64,000 nucleotides of DNA. It comes from Methylobacter psychrophilus. Lineage in GTDB: Bacteria; Pseudomonadota; Gammaproteobacteria; Methylococcales; Methylomonadaceae. Under the pieces are notes generated by a model that saw only the letters and a list, made by a program, of their open reading frames with translations, made no database searches and was not told the DNA's origin. The translations under genes were made by a program, and so were the position numbers. The stretch lies in the NCBI RefSeq assembly GCF_025583945.1, contig NZ_JAOEGU010000002.1:1-64000 (forward strand). Reading direction: 5' to 3'. This document shows positions 1 to 7,772 of the stretch, piece after piece. Positions within the stretch are counted from its first letter, which is position 1. Each line of letters starts with the position of its first letter.

Positions 1-317
1 AGTTTTTCGATTTTGATCAATAGTCTTACAGTGCGAGTATAGATTTTATGGCAATACGATTCGCTGATGTCGAAGACCGCAGCCAGATTTATCAACGTCG
101 GATAGTGACGAAGATAATAGAGTGTCAATAATAAGCGGTCTTCCAAAGCCATCTTGGAGTCTTTTCGTCCCCGTCTAGTCAGTGGATTAAGGACTTTTTG
201 TTCGTCCAGGTAAGTCGCCAGCTTACCGTGAAGATGCAGAAAATCTTCTGGTGACAGGCCGACAGTCCTTAAAAATTCTTCAGGCTTGTGTCTTGGTAAT
301 TGAGCATAAGGAGTCAT
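1..317 (-). CDS. Transposase N-terminus (HTH_Tnp_4/IS5-like), cut by the window edge
   Basis: Reading on the minus strand from an ATG at 317 gives about 105 uninterrupted codons running off the left edge. The product starts MTPYAQLPRHKPEEFL and contains LEDRLLLTLYYLRHYPTL followed by FDISESYCHKIYTRTVRLL. This matches the helix-turn-helix region preceding the DDE nuclease domain in IS5-type transposases of the HTH_Tnp_4/DDE_Tnp_4 class. Such enzymes cut and paste their own element. Only the DNA-binding part is visible, so whether the element is intact cannot be judged. The right end of the element would lie between this start and the neighbouring IS630 fragment. Class is fairly sure; exact IS family is inference. 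Confidence 0.6.
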   Translation of the reverse strand, partial: MTPYAQLPRHKPEEFLRTVGLSPEDFLHLHGKLATYLDEQKVLNPLTRRGRKDSKMALEDRLLLTLYYLRHYPTLINLAAVFDISESYCHKIYTRTVRLLIKIEK

Positions 318-402
318 GGCTATCCGTGTTTTCAGAGGTAGATCACTATTTTAACCTTATAAAGGCCAAATTCTATGTCGATTATTTAGGAAAGATGTCT
401 AA

Positions 403-561
403 TGTATGGATCGCCGCATTCCAGATCAAGAAATGTTAAAAACAGAAATTTTAGCGTGGCAAGAAAAAAGAAATACTATTGCTCGGCCTATGGAATGGCG
501 GTTTACCACGGAGGATGCACGGATAAAACTGAAGAAACTTTATCCGACATTATCAGATTGA
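403..561 (+). pseudogene. IS630-family transposase, C-terminal remnant
   Basis: About 52 codons ending in TGA at 559-561 read DRRIPDQEMLKTEILAWQ, then RNTIARPMEWRFTTEDARIK and LKKLYPTLSD. This is the characteristic end of IS630/Tc1-mariner-type transposases, where the tail after the catalytic glutamate reads roughly C-DRRI-D, WRFTT-DAR-KL-RLYP. The frame upstream is closed by a stop at 400-402, and no catalytic DDE region precedes it, so this is a 5'-truncated relic. The internal ATG at 406 is not taken as a real start. It lies back to back with the cut-off transposase on the other strand, marking this edge as an insertion hot spot. Confidence 0.7.
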
Positions 562-570
562 CTGAGTACT

Positions 571-717
571 AGGTTTGTATTCCGGCCTTTAGGCAACTCG
601 CAATAATAGTCTCCACACGCTTCGTACACAGTGTTGCAGGAATCATTAAGTCGGTGGTGCTCCCAGAGTTAGGTAATGATTGGGTGGTATTTATTGCGAG
701 TTACTTTACTAACGTTT
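571..717. repeat. 147-bp repeat unit, copy 1
   Basis: Direct repeat of 946-1092, about 93% identical by eye. It contains a perfect 12-bp inverted repeat: AACTCGCAATAA at 595-606 and TTATTGCGAGTT at 691-702. In copy 2 the arms carry matched substitutions that keep pairing. No ORF is shared by the copies, so this looks like a small non-autonomous hairpin element. Confidence 0.75.
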
Positions 718-743
718 CGGTCCGGGTTATAAACCCGGACCGG
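718..743. repeat. CGGTC-type palindromic hairpin
   Basis: Two 11-bp arms (CGGTCCGGGTT and AACCCGGACCG) around a 3-nt loop. The same family recurs at 1121-1146 and 1481-1506, with A/A mismatches inside the stem, and a cousin forms the terminator at 30521-30558. Probably a REP-like or dispersed terminator element. Confidence 0.65.
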
Positions 744-945
744 CAACGGCAGAGTCCACGAAAAATACGAAAGGCACGAAAAAAAGCAGATTTATTTGTT
801 AACATCTTAATATACAAATATTGACGGGATTTATAACCCAGTTAAGTAACTCGCAATAAATAAGCCTCTCAATTTATAGTTTCCACATACTTAACTTAAT
901 GGCAGTGACCGTACCTGACACCATGATAATTTGGAGTACAAACCT

Positions 946-1092
946 AGGTTTGTATTCCGGCGTTTAGGCAACTCGTAATAATAGTCTCCACACGCTTCGT
1001 ACGCAGTGTTGCAGGAATCATTAAGTCGGTGGTGCTTCCAGAGTCAGGCAATGATTGGGTGGTATTTATTACGAGTTACCTTACTAACGTTT
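946..1092. repeat. 147-bp repeat unit, copy 2
   Basis: Second copy of the 571-717 unit. Its arms are AACTCGTAATAA at 970-981 and TTATTACGAGTT at 1066-1077. Each arm differs from copy 1 by one base and the two changes are complementary. Its left end overlaps an 18-bp perfect palindrome (937-954, centre CCTAGG). A third partial arm, AACTCGCAATAA, sits near 848-859. Confidence 0.75.
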
Positions 1093-1120
1093 TAAAAAAT
1101 ATTGAAGCCTTTAAATGTTT

Positions 1121-1146
1121 CGGTCAGGGTTGCAAGCCCAGACCGG
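1121..1146. repeat. CGGTC-type palindromic hairpin
   Basis: CGGTCAGGGT...GCCCAGACCGG: 5-bp and 3-bp stems separated by an A/A mismatch. Member of the family at 718-743 and 1481-1506. The surrounding 1147-1480 holds no convincing gene. A 32-codon ATG ORF at 1177-1275 has no recognisable similarity. Confidence 0.55.
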
Positions 1147-1480
1147 TATAGGGGCTGATATCTGTACCTTTAAACAATGAAATCTACAAGTCTTGAAATT
1201 ATTTATCCGGGAATCTATGGATACAGTGAGGTTATCGAAAAATATCTGCAATATTTGTTAGCAGGATGCTTTTGAGTATAGTCGGTGGGGAGATTTTAGT
1301 GGTTGGCCTGTCGAGCTACAGTTAATCTCGACGTTACGCTTGAAGATGATTATGGGGTTAAAAGCGTAACAGGGTTATAACCCCATTACGCTTTTATTAC
1401 TGCTTGTTGTTAATTTACGACCTATAGTGTGACGGGGTTTGTAACCCGGTTACTCACGTTTTAAAGCTATTTAAACCTTT

Positions 1481-1506
1481 CGGTCAGGGTTACAAACCCA
1501 GACCGG
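1481..1506. terminator. Hairpin downstream of the DUF4347 gene (REP-like)
   Basis: CGGTCAGGGTTACAAACCCAG followed by ACCGG folds into a stem just past the stop of the minus-strand DUF4347 gene. Read on that strand it is followed by only a short A-rich stretch, not a clean U-tract. It could act as a terminator or merely be a member of the dispersed hairpin family. Confidence 0.4.
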
Positions 1507-1530
1507 CATCGAAGTTAATCAGTTAACTAA

Positions 1531-4500
1531 TTAACTGATAGACAAAAACCCATGAACGCCCAGGTCATCAGTGGTTTGCCCAACAATAAAATGCGTATTG
1601 GTACCGTTGATAATTTGGGTATTTAAATCTGCCAAAGAAGAAGCACCAAATTGAGCCAAGGTATGTCCGGTCAGTGTCAAAGAGTTTAACGCGGAATTAG
1701 TCGCGCCACTGACAGAGCCATCTGGTAGCAAGTTCTGGATATGTAAAGTCAAGCCGGTATAATCGGTTGCGCCGCCAGTGTTAAAGTCGGTAAACCCGGC
1801 ATTAATCGTGCTGACGCCTTTAACCCAACCCCAAATCGTGGCTTTATCCTGACCTTGAGTAAAATCAGTCAGCGTTGACCATGTCACTCCTGTTGCCCTG
1901 CCATCCATAAAGAAAGTATTGATACCATCGCCACCACTCAAAAAGCTGGAGCCGGTTGAACCATCAAGAACATCATTACCGGCACCACCATTGGCTGCTT
2001 TATTACCTGTGCCGGCCAGCTTGATAAAATCATTGCTGGTACTGCCGATAATGACCGCATCAGCTGACTTATCAATTATCTGATATTTCAAATCCAAATT
2101 TTGTCCGGAATTTTGTACATACGCCTCAGGTTTAATATATTCATTGGTGCCATTACCAAATGATTTGAACAAGTCTGCAACCGGTTCAGCGGTCAATTGA
2201 ACGGGTGTAATATCCAACGTCGCTGTAGCTGCCACCGTACCTGCAGTCGGACTGACACTATCGGTAATGGTGTAGTTAAAACTCACCGATGTAGCATCAT
2301 TTAATAACGGCGTATAGCTCCAGGTACCATTGGCATTGTCGACCAAAGTACCGTTACTGGACGCAAGGCTCAGGCCGGTAGCGGTAAGGGTATTAGCATC
2401 CAAATCAACGGCATTGCCTAACAACTCGGCTTGGGTAATTACGCGGGCTTGGCTGTGCTCGAGAATTGATGCCAACGTGACGACAGAAGTCGTCGGCGCA
2501 TCATTAACATTAACGACGGCAGTGGTTGTAGTGCTGGTTACGCTTTCAGGTGTACCCAACAGGTCAGTATAGCTGGCTGTTACAGTGATGGTTTTATCGA
2601 CTTGCGCTTGAGTTAACGTTAATGTTGAAGCTGTTGCACCGCTAATTGCCGTGCCGTTAGCCAACCATTGGTAACTGATAGTACCCAGACCATCAATATC
2701 CACCAAGGTACTGACCGCTGTCAGTATTTCGTTTTGCGAGGCCGTACCTGTAATGGTCACTGCGCCTGTAGGTGCAGTATTAATGTGGGCGACTGCAACG
2801 ATGGCAATGGTTGGAGAGCTGGGTACGCTTTCAGCTTTACCCAATCCATCGGTATAACTGGCTGTTACGGTAATGACTTTACCTACTTGCGCTTGACCTA
2901 AAGTCAGCGTTGCTGCTGTTGCATCGGTAATGAGTGTCTGATCAGCGTACCATTGGTAAGCAATCGTACCCATTCCATCTAAATCCCCCAAGGTACTGAT
3001 CGCTGTCAGTATTTCGTTTTGTGTAGCCGTACCGGAGATAGTCACTGTGCCGGTATGTGGATTATTAAATTGTCCTACGCTAGAAGTAGCAGAACTGGTC
3101 ATACTTTCCGTAGTACCCAGCAGGTCAGTATAACTTGCCTTTACGGTAATGGCTTTACCCACTTCTGTTTGACCTAAAGTCAGTGTTGAACTTATTGCGC
3201 CGCTAATGGCTGTGCCATTGGCCAACCATTGATAGGTGATAGTTGTTGAATCCAAACCATCGATATCCACCAAGGTATTGACTGCGGTCAATATTTGGTT
3301 TTGCTCAGCCGTGCCGGAGATAGTGACAGTGCCGGTAGGTGCGTCATTGACATTGACTATGTTGCCGGTTGCAGAACTGGTTACGCTTTCAGCGGTATTT
3401 TTCTGATCGGTATAACCGGCTGTTACCGTGATGGTTTTACCGACTTCTGCTTGACCCAGCGTCAGCGTTGAAGCTGTTGCGCCGCTAATGGTCGTACCAT
3501 TTGCCAACCATTGGTAACTGATAGTGCCCAGACCATCGACATCCGCCAGTGTATTGGTTGCCGTCAGTATTTCATTTTGCGTAGCCGTGCCGGTAATGGT
3601 TACTGAGCCGGTAGGTAGAGTATTAACATGTGCTACTGCAGTTATGGCAGTGGTTGCAGAACTGGTTACGCTTTCAGCGGTATTTTTCTGATCGATATAA
3701 CTAGCTTTTACGGTAATGCCTTTGCCTACTTCTGCCTGACTTAGCGTCAGCGTGCCGGCTGTTGCGTTGGTAATGGCTGTGCCATCCGCAAACCATTGGT
3801 AAGTAATGGTACCCAAGCCATCGATATCCGCCACGTTATTGCCGGCCGTCAATATTTCGCCTTGAGTAGCCGTACCGGTAATGGTCACTGCGCCGGTAGG
3901 TAAATTATTCTCCGTCGTTACCGTTGCTTTACTGTATGTTAACAAACCAGTAGTCGCATCCAAACTCCATGTTTGGACTGCCTGGGTCACGATTTGAGTA
4001 GAACCACCGCTGTAATAGTAAAAGTTGCCTGCCGTACCATAGTTGATGCTGGCACCTGCGTCAGTTTTACCACCATTCAAACTAGCAAATGTATTTCTTA
4101 GGTCATGCTGTCCGGTATCAGGAGTATCCGAATCTAAAATGATGGCACTCAGATTTAAAGCTGTATTAACAACAGCATCGGGATTGTCAATTTGAGTTGC
4201 CGTATTAACAGAGGCTATATGGTTTGCTGAGGTAGTAACAGCAGCGGCAGCAACGGTTATAGTTGCAAATTTTTCCGGGCTTATCGCAGGGCCGGTTGCC
4301 AGTAATCTACCTCCGTTACCTGAAACAAGCACACCAAAAACGGTAGTCGCCGTATTTAAATTGGCAGCAAAAGTTGACCATTTTCCATCAGTAGAATTCG
4401 CTGTCAGATCAGTCAGGTTATAGCTCATTGAAAAAGCATCGTTGCTTAAATTAGCAACCAAATCACCCATGGTCAGACCCAAGTCCAATACAAAGGTTGA

Positions 4501-5109
4501 TGCACTGGTGGTGTCATACACTGACAAATAAGCTTCTGATAATAAATTATCTTTTACTTTTATAGACAGAGTGTCCGCATAACTATTGACTGCCTCAGTA
4601 TTTAATGCCAATCCTGATTCAATAGTTCCGGTAGAAGCTTCTAATTGCCAATCCCCGCCTAAAGCCGCTGAGCCGGTCAGGTCAGTTGAAGCGGCTACAT
4701 CGGCGTTGGTTAATACCGCTAACTGGTTGATAAAATCCACGCCATTTTGATTAGCGGCAACATCACAACCGTACAGTAAAATATCACCGGTGTCGGTCAG
4801 GTTGCTACCCATACTGGCCAGTTGTTCGCTGTATAAGCTTAAATTGTCTTGCGAGATGGTGCTTGAACCCAGCAACAAAGTGCCTGCACTGCCGTGAGAC
4901 ATGATTTGAATGCTTTGTAGCGGCACAAAATCTGCTGTACTTGCCGCCAAAGTGGTCAGGTAATCGCTGATTTGTGTCAGACCATCAGAACCTGAATCCA
5001 GAATTAATACCGCGCTGCCTGCAGTGGCAGCACTGGCTAAACCTTGCCAATCACTAACCTGACTGTCGATGACTAAAAGGTTGGTGATTGGTGTGATTGT
5101 TTGGCTCAT
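1531..5109 (-). CDS. DUF4347 multidomain repeat protein, predicted type I secretion substrate
   Basis: 1192 residues. About 11-178 is a DUF4347 domain (SHGSAGTLLLG, DILLYGCDVA), typical of the N-terminus of giant exported adhesins that lack a Sec signal. About 188-395 is nearly identical to the mature part of the VPLPA-CTERM protein at 6805-7596. About 402-869 holds five tandem Ig-like repeats of 92-95 residues (PTGxVTITGTATQNEILTA, YQWLANGT). About 870-972 is a cadherin/VCBS-like domain. Near 1020-1065 is a poor RTX-type stretch (GGAGNDVLDGS), and the C-terminus has the aspartate/glycine-rich, hydrophobic-ending form of T1SS signals. No T1SS transporter genes lie in the window. Role as a surface adhesin or biofilm protein is inferred from architecture. 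Confidence 0.8.
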   Translation of the reverse strand: MSQTITPITNLLVIDSQVSDWQGLASAATAGSAVLILDSGSDGLTQISDYLTTLAASTADFVPLQSIQIMSHGSAGTLLLGSSTISQDNLSLYSEQLASMGSNLTDTGDILLYGCDVAANQNGVDFINQLAVLTNADVAASTDLTGSAALGGDWQLEASTGTIESGLALNTEAVNSYADTLSIKVKDNLLSEAYLSVYDTTSASTFVLDLGLTMGDLVANLSNDAFSMSYNLTDLTANSTDGKWSTFAANLNTATTVFGVLVSGNGGRLLATGPAISPEKFATITVAAAAVTTSANHIASVNTATQIDNPDAVVNTALNLSAIILDSDTPDTGQHDLRNTFASLNGGKTDAGASINYGTAGNFYYYSGGSTQIVTQAVQTWSLDATTGLLTYSKATVTTENNLPTGAVTITGTATQGEILTAGNNVADIDGLGTITYQWFADGTAITNATAGTLTLSQAEVGKGITVKASYIDQKNTAESVTSSATTAITAVAHVNTLPTGSVTITGTATQNEILTATNTLADVDGLGTISYQWLANGTTISGATASTLTLGQAEVGKTITVTAGYTDQKNTAESVTSSATGNIVNVNDAPTGTVTISGTAEQNQILTAVNTLVDIDGLDSTTITYQWLANGTAISGAISSTLTLGQTEVGKAITVKASYTDLLGTTESMTSSATSSVGQFNNPHTGTVTISGTATQNEILTAISTLGDLDGMGTIAYQWYADQTLITDATAATLTLGQAQVGKVITVTASYTDGLGKAESVPSSPTIAIVAVAHINTAPTGAVTITGTASQNEILTAVSTLVDIDGLGTISYQWLANGTAISGATASTLTLTQAQVDKTITVTASYTDLLGTPESVTSTTTTAVVNVNDAPTTSVVTLASILEHSQARVITQAELLGNAVDLDANTLTATGLSLASSNGTLVDNANGTWSYTPLLNDATSVSFNYTITDSVSPTAGTVAATATLDITPVQLTAEPVADLFKSFGNGTNEYIKPEAYVQNSGQNLDLKYQIIDKSADAVIIGSTSNDFIKLAGTGNKAANGGAGNDVLDGSTGSSFLSGGDGINTFFMDGRATGVTWSTLTDFTQGQDKATIWGWVKGVSTINAGFTDFNTGGATDYTGLTLHIQNLLPDGSVSGATNSALNSLTLTGHTLAQFGASSLADLNTQIINGTNTHFIVGQTTDDLGVHGFLSIS
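2490..3915 (-). repeat. Five tandem approximately 280-bp Ig-like coding repeats
   Basis: In-frame repeats inside the DUF4347 gene, each coding for 92-95 residues beginning PTGxVTI(T/S)GTA. Unit-to-unit similarity is high at DNA level, so copy number may vary between strains or be misassembled. Units 1-2 and 3-5 differ in the QKNTAES versus LLGTxES motif. Confidence 0.8.
3925..4548 (-). repeat. Inverted copy of the VPLPA-CTERM protein domain
   Basis: This DNA, read on the minus strand, matches 6895-7500 on the plus strand. One checked stretch of about 90 bases differs at only about five positions. It encodes the shared domain starting LSEAYLSVYDTTSASTFVLD. It therefore forms a 0.6-kb inverted repeat separated by about 2.3 kb. 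Confidence 0.85.
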
Positions 5110-5669
5110 GATAGATGTCTCTTATTTTTGAGGGGAGGGAAGGAAAAAAATTAAGAACGGTTAATAGCGAGGGCATTAGTTATTATAGATATTGCGTTTG
5201 ATAGCACTAAAAACATTTCTTGATAAGAGGGTACGTCATCAATATGACAGGTATGTTAAATAGAAGAGCTAATTGTTTTTTTGGAGAAACTTCGTTACTA
5301 GTCGCAGCAAACTATTCTCGCTTTTATGATGTTACATCAATGCGACTTACCGGAATGTGGAAGCCGGTCAAAAAATCATGACAGCTGCTGCGACTGTGGG
5401 TTGTAGGAACGAGGTTCTCGTTGCGATTAACGGCTAATGGTTCAAATCGCGACCAAGGCATCGCTCCTACGAAGCTCAAAGGTGAAACCATTCTGCTTTT
5501 ACAAAAAGATTTAGGGCTGTTTTTTAAAGTCGCAGGGGGGGGGTATTAGTTCTTTGCAGACGAGAGTGTCTGATTGGTTGGTAGCTCTTTTATTTATACT
5601 GATTAAGTGGCTGGGCAGGTTAATAAGGTTTTTTTCGTGCTTTTCGTGGACTAAATTTTCTCGCTATAG
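5110..5669. other. Intergenic region upstream of the DUF4347 gene
   Basis: No gene seen. It contains the promoter side of the DUF4347 gene, an imperfect long hairpin at 5402-5472, a run of nine G at 5535-5543 and a TTCGTGCTTTTCGTGGAC motif of the CACGAAG repeat family near 5635-5652. A short plus-strand ORF (5554-5742) has no recognisable similarity and is not called. Confidence 0.5.
5402..5472. repeat. Imperfect long-stem hairpin (TGTAGGAACGAGG...CGCTCCTACGA)
   Basis: Arms 5402-5428 and 5445-5470 are imperfectly complementary over about 26 bp (outer TGTAGGA/TCCTACG, inner GCGATT/AATCGC). Size and form resemble dispersed hairpin elements; no coding content. Confidence 0.5.
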
Positions 5670-6170
5670 CTACGCTTCAACTTCGGCCGTATCAAGATCT
5701 TCCTCGATAAATGTAGGCAGGCTATATTTCTCTATAAAATAACTTTTAAGCCAGATATTAATGTCTAGCTGTTTAAAAGCCAGTGCGGCATCTATTTGCA
5801 ATAAACGTTGGCGTACCAAATGCTGTGGAAGCAGAATTAATTCTATGTCAGCCATGGACACAAATTTATCAGGATGCGCGTTGCCATTGTTGATGATCTT
5901 AAAAAGTTGTTGTTTTTTTAAGCCCAAGTTCTGGTTTAGCTCTTCCCTGAACTCAATAAATAAGGGGAGTAAATCACTGCCCGTGCAATCCATGTCATGT
6001 AACTGGTACATACGGTTTAAAAGATTACTAACAGCGAAGCGATAAAGTTCTGCTTCTCTTACAAAAAGACGAGACGCCATGGTTTGGATCGCATTCCGAT
6101 CATGATTGTTTAAGCGCATTGAAACAATTTGTTTTTTATCGCCTTCTGTAAATCCTGGTGATGATGACAT
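5670..6170 (-). CDS. Hypothetical protein with ribbon-helix-helix-like N-terminus
   Basis: 166 residues, not recognised as a named family. Residues about 12-55 (KKQIVSMRLNNHDRNAIQTM, then REAELYRFAVSNLLNRM) have the pattern of a short strand followed by two helices seen in ribbon-helix-helix DNA-binding proteins: alternating hydrophobics in VSMRLN, then a helix-turn-helix-like spacing. The rest is predicted helical, with an acidic C-terminus (EEDLDTAEVEA). No signal peptide or membrane segment. It sits between two genes for surface proteins that share a domain, so a local regulatory role is possible but is inference. Confidence 0.55.
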   Translation of the reverse strand: MSSSPGFTEGDKKQIVSMRLNNHDRNAIQTMASRLFVREAELYRFAVSNLLNRMYQLHDMDCTGSDLLPLFIEFREELNQNLGLKKQQLFKIINNGNAHPDKFVSMADIELILLPQHLVRQRLLQIDAALAFKQLDINIWLKSYFIEKYSLPTFIEEDLDTAEVEA

Positions 6171-6671
6171 AGTTCAACTGCTGGTATTAAAGTTCAGAAA
6201 TTCCATTAAAGTCTGATTATGCTTAAATATAGTTGATTAATGTGACAGCTTTATAACAAAGCATACATTTAATCAATAAGTCACCTTTTACCTTGCTAAT
6301 TGTGTTGACATGGCCGGGTTTTTACGAAACCCAATTAGGCAATCGTAGCGCAAAGGTCATGTTTTATCATTTTCCAAATAAGTGTATTGCCAGATTAATA
6401 TAGCGTAATGAAGCTGTCATACAAGTGTATTACATTGTCAGCAACTGTCACTGTTTTGTAATCCAAAAGACTAAGCCGATATGGGATACTAGCGCCACGT
6501 TGAGGGCATCTTGAGCAGATGCCGGTTAAGCAGGGAATGCACTGACCATACTGAACAGAAGCAGCAGTAGCGCTTCATTCTTGTTTCAGTAATCAACGGT
6601 AAAGAAATAGAATCATGGTAGCGGGAGCTTAACTGCTTGGCAATAAAGCAGTGAATATATTGGTAAAAAAG
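6171..6671. other. Long 5' region upstream of the riboswitch
   Basis: About 500 bases without a supported gene. Divergent promoters for the RHH-like gene (minus) and the riboswitch-VPLPA transcript (plus) should lie here. No convincing sigma-54 or strong sigma-70 match was found by eye. Confidence 0.35.
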
Positions 6672-6768
6672 ACAGTGTAAAAGCTAAACTCGTTGCGAAG
6701 CGGGGACGGAAAGCTACAGGTCTTGAAAGATTATGGTTATTTTCAAGATGGCTGGGCCGCCACATTAT
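6672..6768 (+). promoter_or_regulatory. Cyclic-di-GMP-I (GEMM-I) riboswitch candidate
   Basis: The core follows the GEMM-I layout: CTAAACTCG, GAAGCGGGGACGGAAAGC, then CAGGTCT and a variable hairpin closed by AAGATGGCTGGGCCGCC. The outer P1 helix can form between AGTGT (6674-6678) and ACATT (6762-6766). The match to the conserved GGGACGCAAAGCY...RGGUAGCYGGGUUACC skeleton is clear, although the base after GAC is G instead of C. It ends 38 bases before the start codon of the VPLPA-CTERM gene. The likely output is c-di-GMP control of that gene; whether it is an on or off switch cannot be read from the sequence. Confidence 0.75.
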
Positions 6769-6804
6769 GCGAATTTTAATTTTAAACATAATTGGTATTA
6801 ACAA

Positions 6805-7596
6805 ATGAAAAAATTTAACAAAACTTTACTCGTTGCGGCGCTGATGGTTGCTGCCGGTTCTGCTAATGCAAGTATTAAAACAACTAGCAATACTTTATCA
6901 GAAGCTTATTTGTCAGTTTATGACACCACCAGTGCATCAACCTTTGTCTTGGACTTGGGTCTGACCATGGGTGATTTGGTAACTAATTTAAGCAATACTG
7001 CTTTTTTCAAGAGCTATGACCTTGCAGCTTTGACAGCAACTTCTACTGGCGGCAAATGGTCAACTTATGTGGCTGGTTTAAATACAGCGACTACTGTTTT
7101 TGGTGTGCTTACTTCAGGTAACGGAGGCAGATTACTGGCAACCGGTCCTGCGATCAGCCCCGCAAAATTTGCAACTATAACCGTTGCTGCAGCTGCTGTC
7201 ACTACTACAAAAAATCATATAGAGACCGTTAATACGGCTACTCTTGCTGACAATGCTGGCGCAGTTGTTAATACGGCTTTAAATCTGAGTGCCATCATTT
7301 TAGATGCGGATACTGCCAATACCGGGCAGCATGATCAGAACAATTCATTTGCCAGTCTTACTGGTGGTAAATCTGACGCGGGTGCCAGCATTAACTATGG
7401 CACTGAAGGTAACTTCTATTATTACGCCGGTGCTGCCATTCCAGTTGAGGCAGTTCAAACCTGGAAGTTGGATGCAGCTAAAGGTACATTGACTTATGCT
7501 GTTGCCGCTGTGCCATTGCCTGCTGCAGTTTGGATGTTTGGCGCCGGTTTGCTGGGTATGATGCGTTTAAATCGTCGTAAATCAATGGCTGTATAA
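6805..7596 (+). CDS. VPLPA-CTERM sorting-domain exported protein
   Basis: 263 residues: Sec signal peptide (about 1-22, LVAALMVAAGSANA), an Ala/Thr-rich domain of about 205 residues, and a C-terminal tripartite exosortase signal from about 236 (VPLPAAVWMFGAGLLGMM followed by RLNRRK). This is the VPLPA variant of PEP-CTERM, processed by exosortase D-type enzymes; a candidate enzyme is at 36858-38465. The middle domain is almost the same as residues 188-395 of the DUF4347 protein. Domain function is unknown; a surface or matrix role is inferred. It is preceded by a c-di-GMP riboswitch candidate and followed by a strong terminator. No clear Shine-Dalgarno sequence precedes the ATG. Confidence 0.85.
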   Translation: MKKFNKTLLVAALMVAAGSANASIKTTSNTLSEAYLSVYDTTSASTFVLDLGLTMGDLVTNLSNTAFFKSYDLAALTATSTGGKWSTYVAGLNTATTVFGVLTSGNGGRLLATGPAISPAKFATITVAAAAVTTTKNHIETVNTATLADNAGAVVNTALNLSAIILDADTANTGQHDQNNSFASLTGGKSDAGASINYGTEGNFYYYAGAAIPVEAVQTWKLDAAKGTLTYAVAAVPLPAAVWMFGAGLLGMMRLNRRKSMAV

Positions 7597-7644
7597 GTCA
7601 TTTAGGTTGGGTTGCTAATAACGCAGACCAATAAACCAAAGTAC

Positions 7645-7686
7645 AGATGTCGGGTTGAGGCTAACGCTTACCCCGACATCTTTATT
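7645..7686 (+). terminator. Intrinsic terminator after the VPLPA-CTERM gene
   Basis: Perfect 10-bp stem AGATGTCGGG/CCCGACATCT followed by TTTATTTATT. Confidence 0.75.
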
Positions 7687-7727
7687 TATTGTCAATTCTG
7701 TTGACTAAAAAAGTACCTGTTACTGTC

Positions 7728-7755
7728 AGTCGTCTCTAAAAGACGGCTTCTTTTT
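7728..7755 (+). terminator. Terminator-like hairpin just before the PstS-like gene
   Basis: AGTCGTCT/AGACGGCT form an 8-bp stem (one G-U) around CTAAA, followed by TCTTTTT. It ends only 17 bases before the ATG at 7773. It may be a second terminator of the upstream gene or an attenuator in the leader of the PstS-like gene. Confidence 0.5.
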
Positions 7756-7772
7756 AATAAAGCGAGATAAAC

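Noticed and set aside
2490-3915. Repeat array considered as CRISPR
   Set aside because: Repeats are about 280 bp, in frame and coding; no short spaced repeats or cas genes anywhere in the window.
5535-5543. Poly-G run (also 56645-56654) as phase-variation tracts
   Set aside because: Both are intergenic, not placed in a promoter spacer or coding start that I can define; could be assembly noise.
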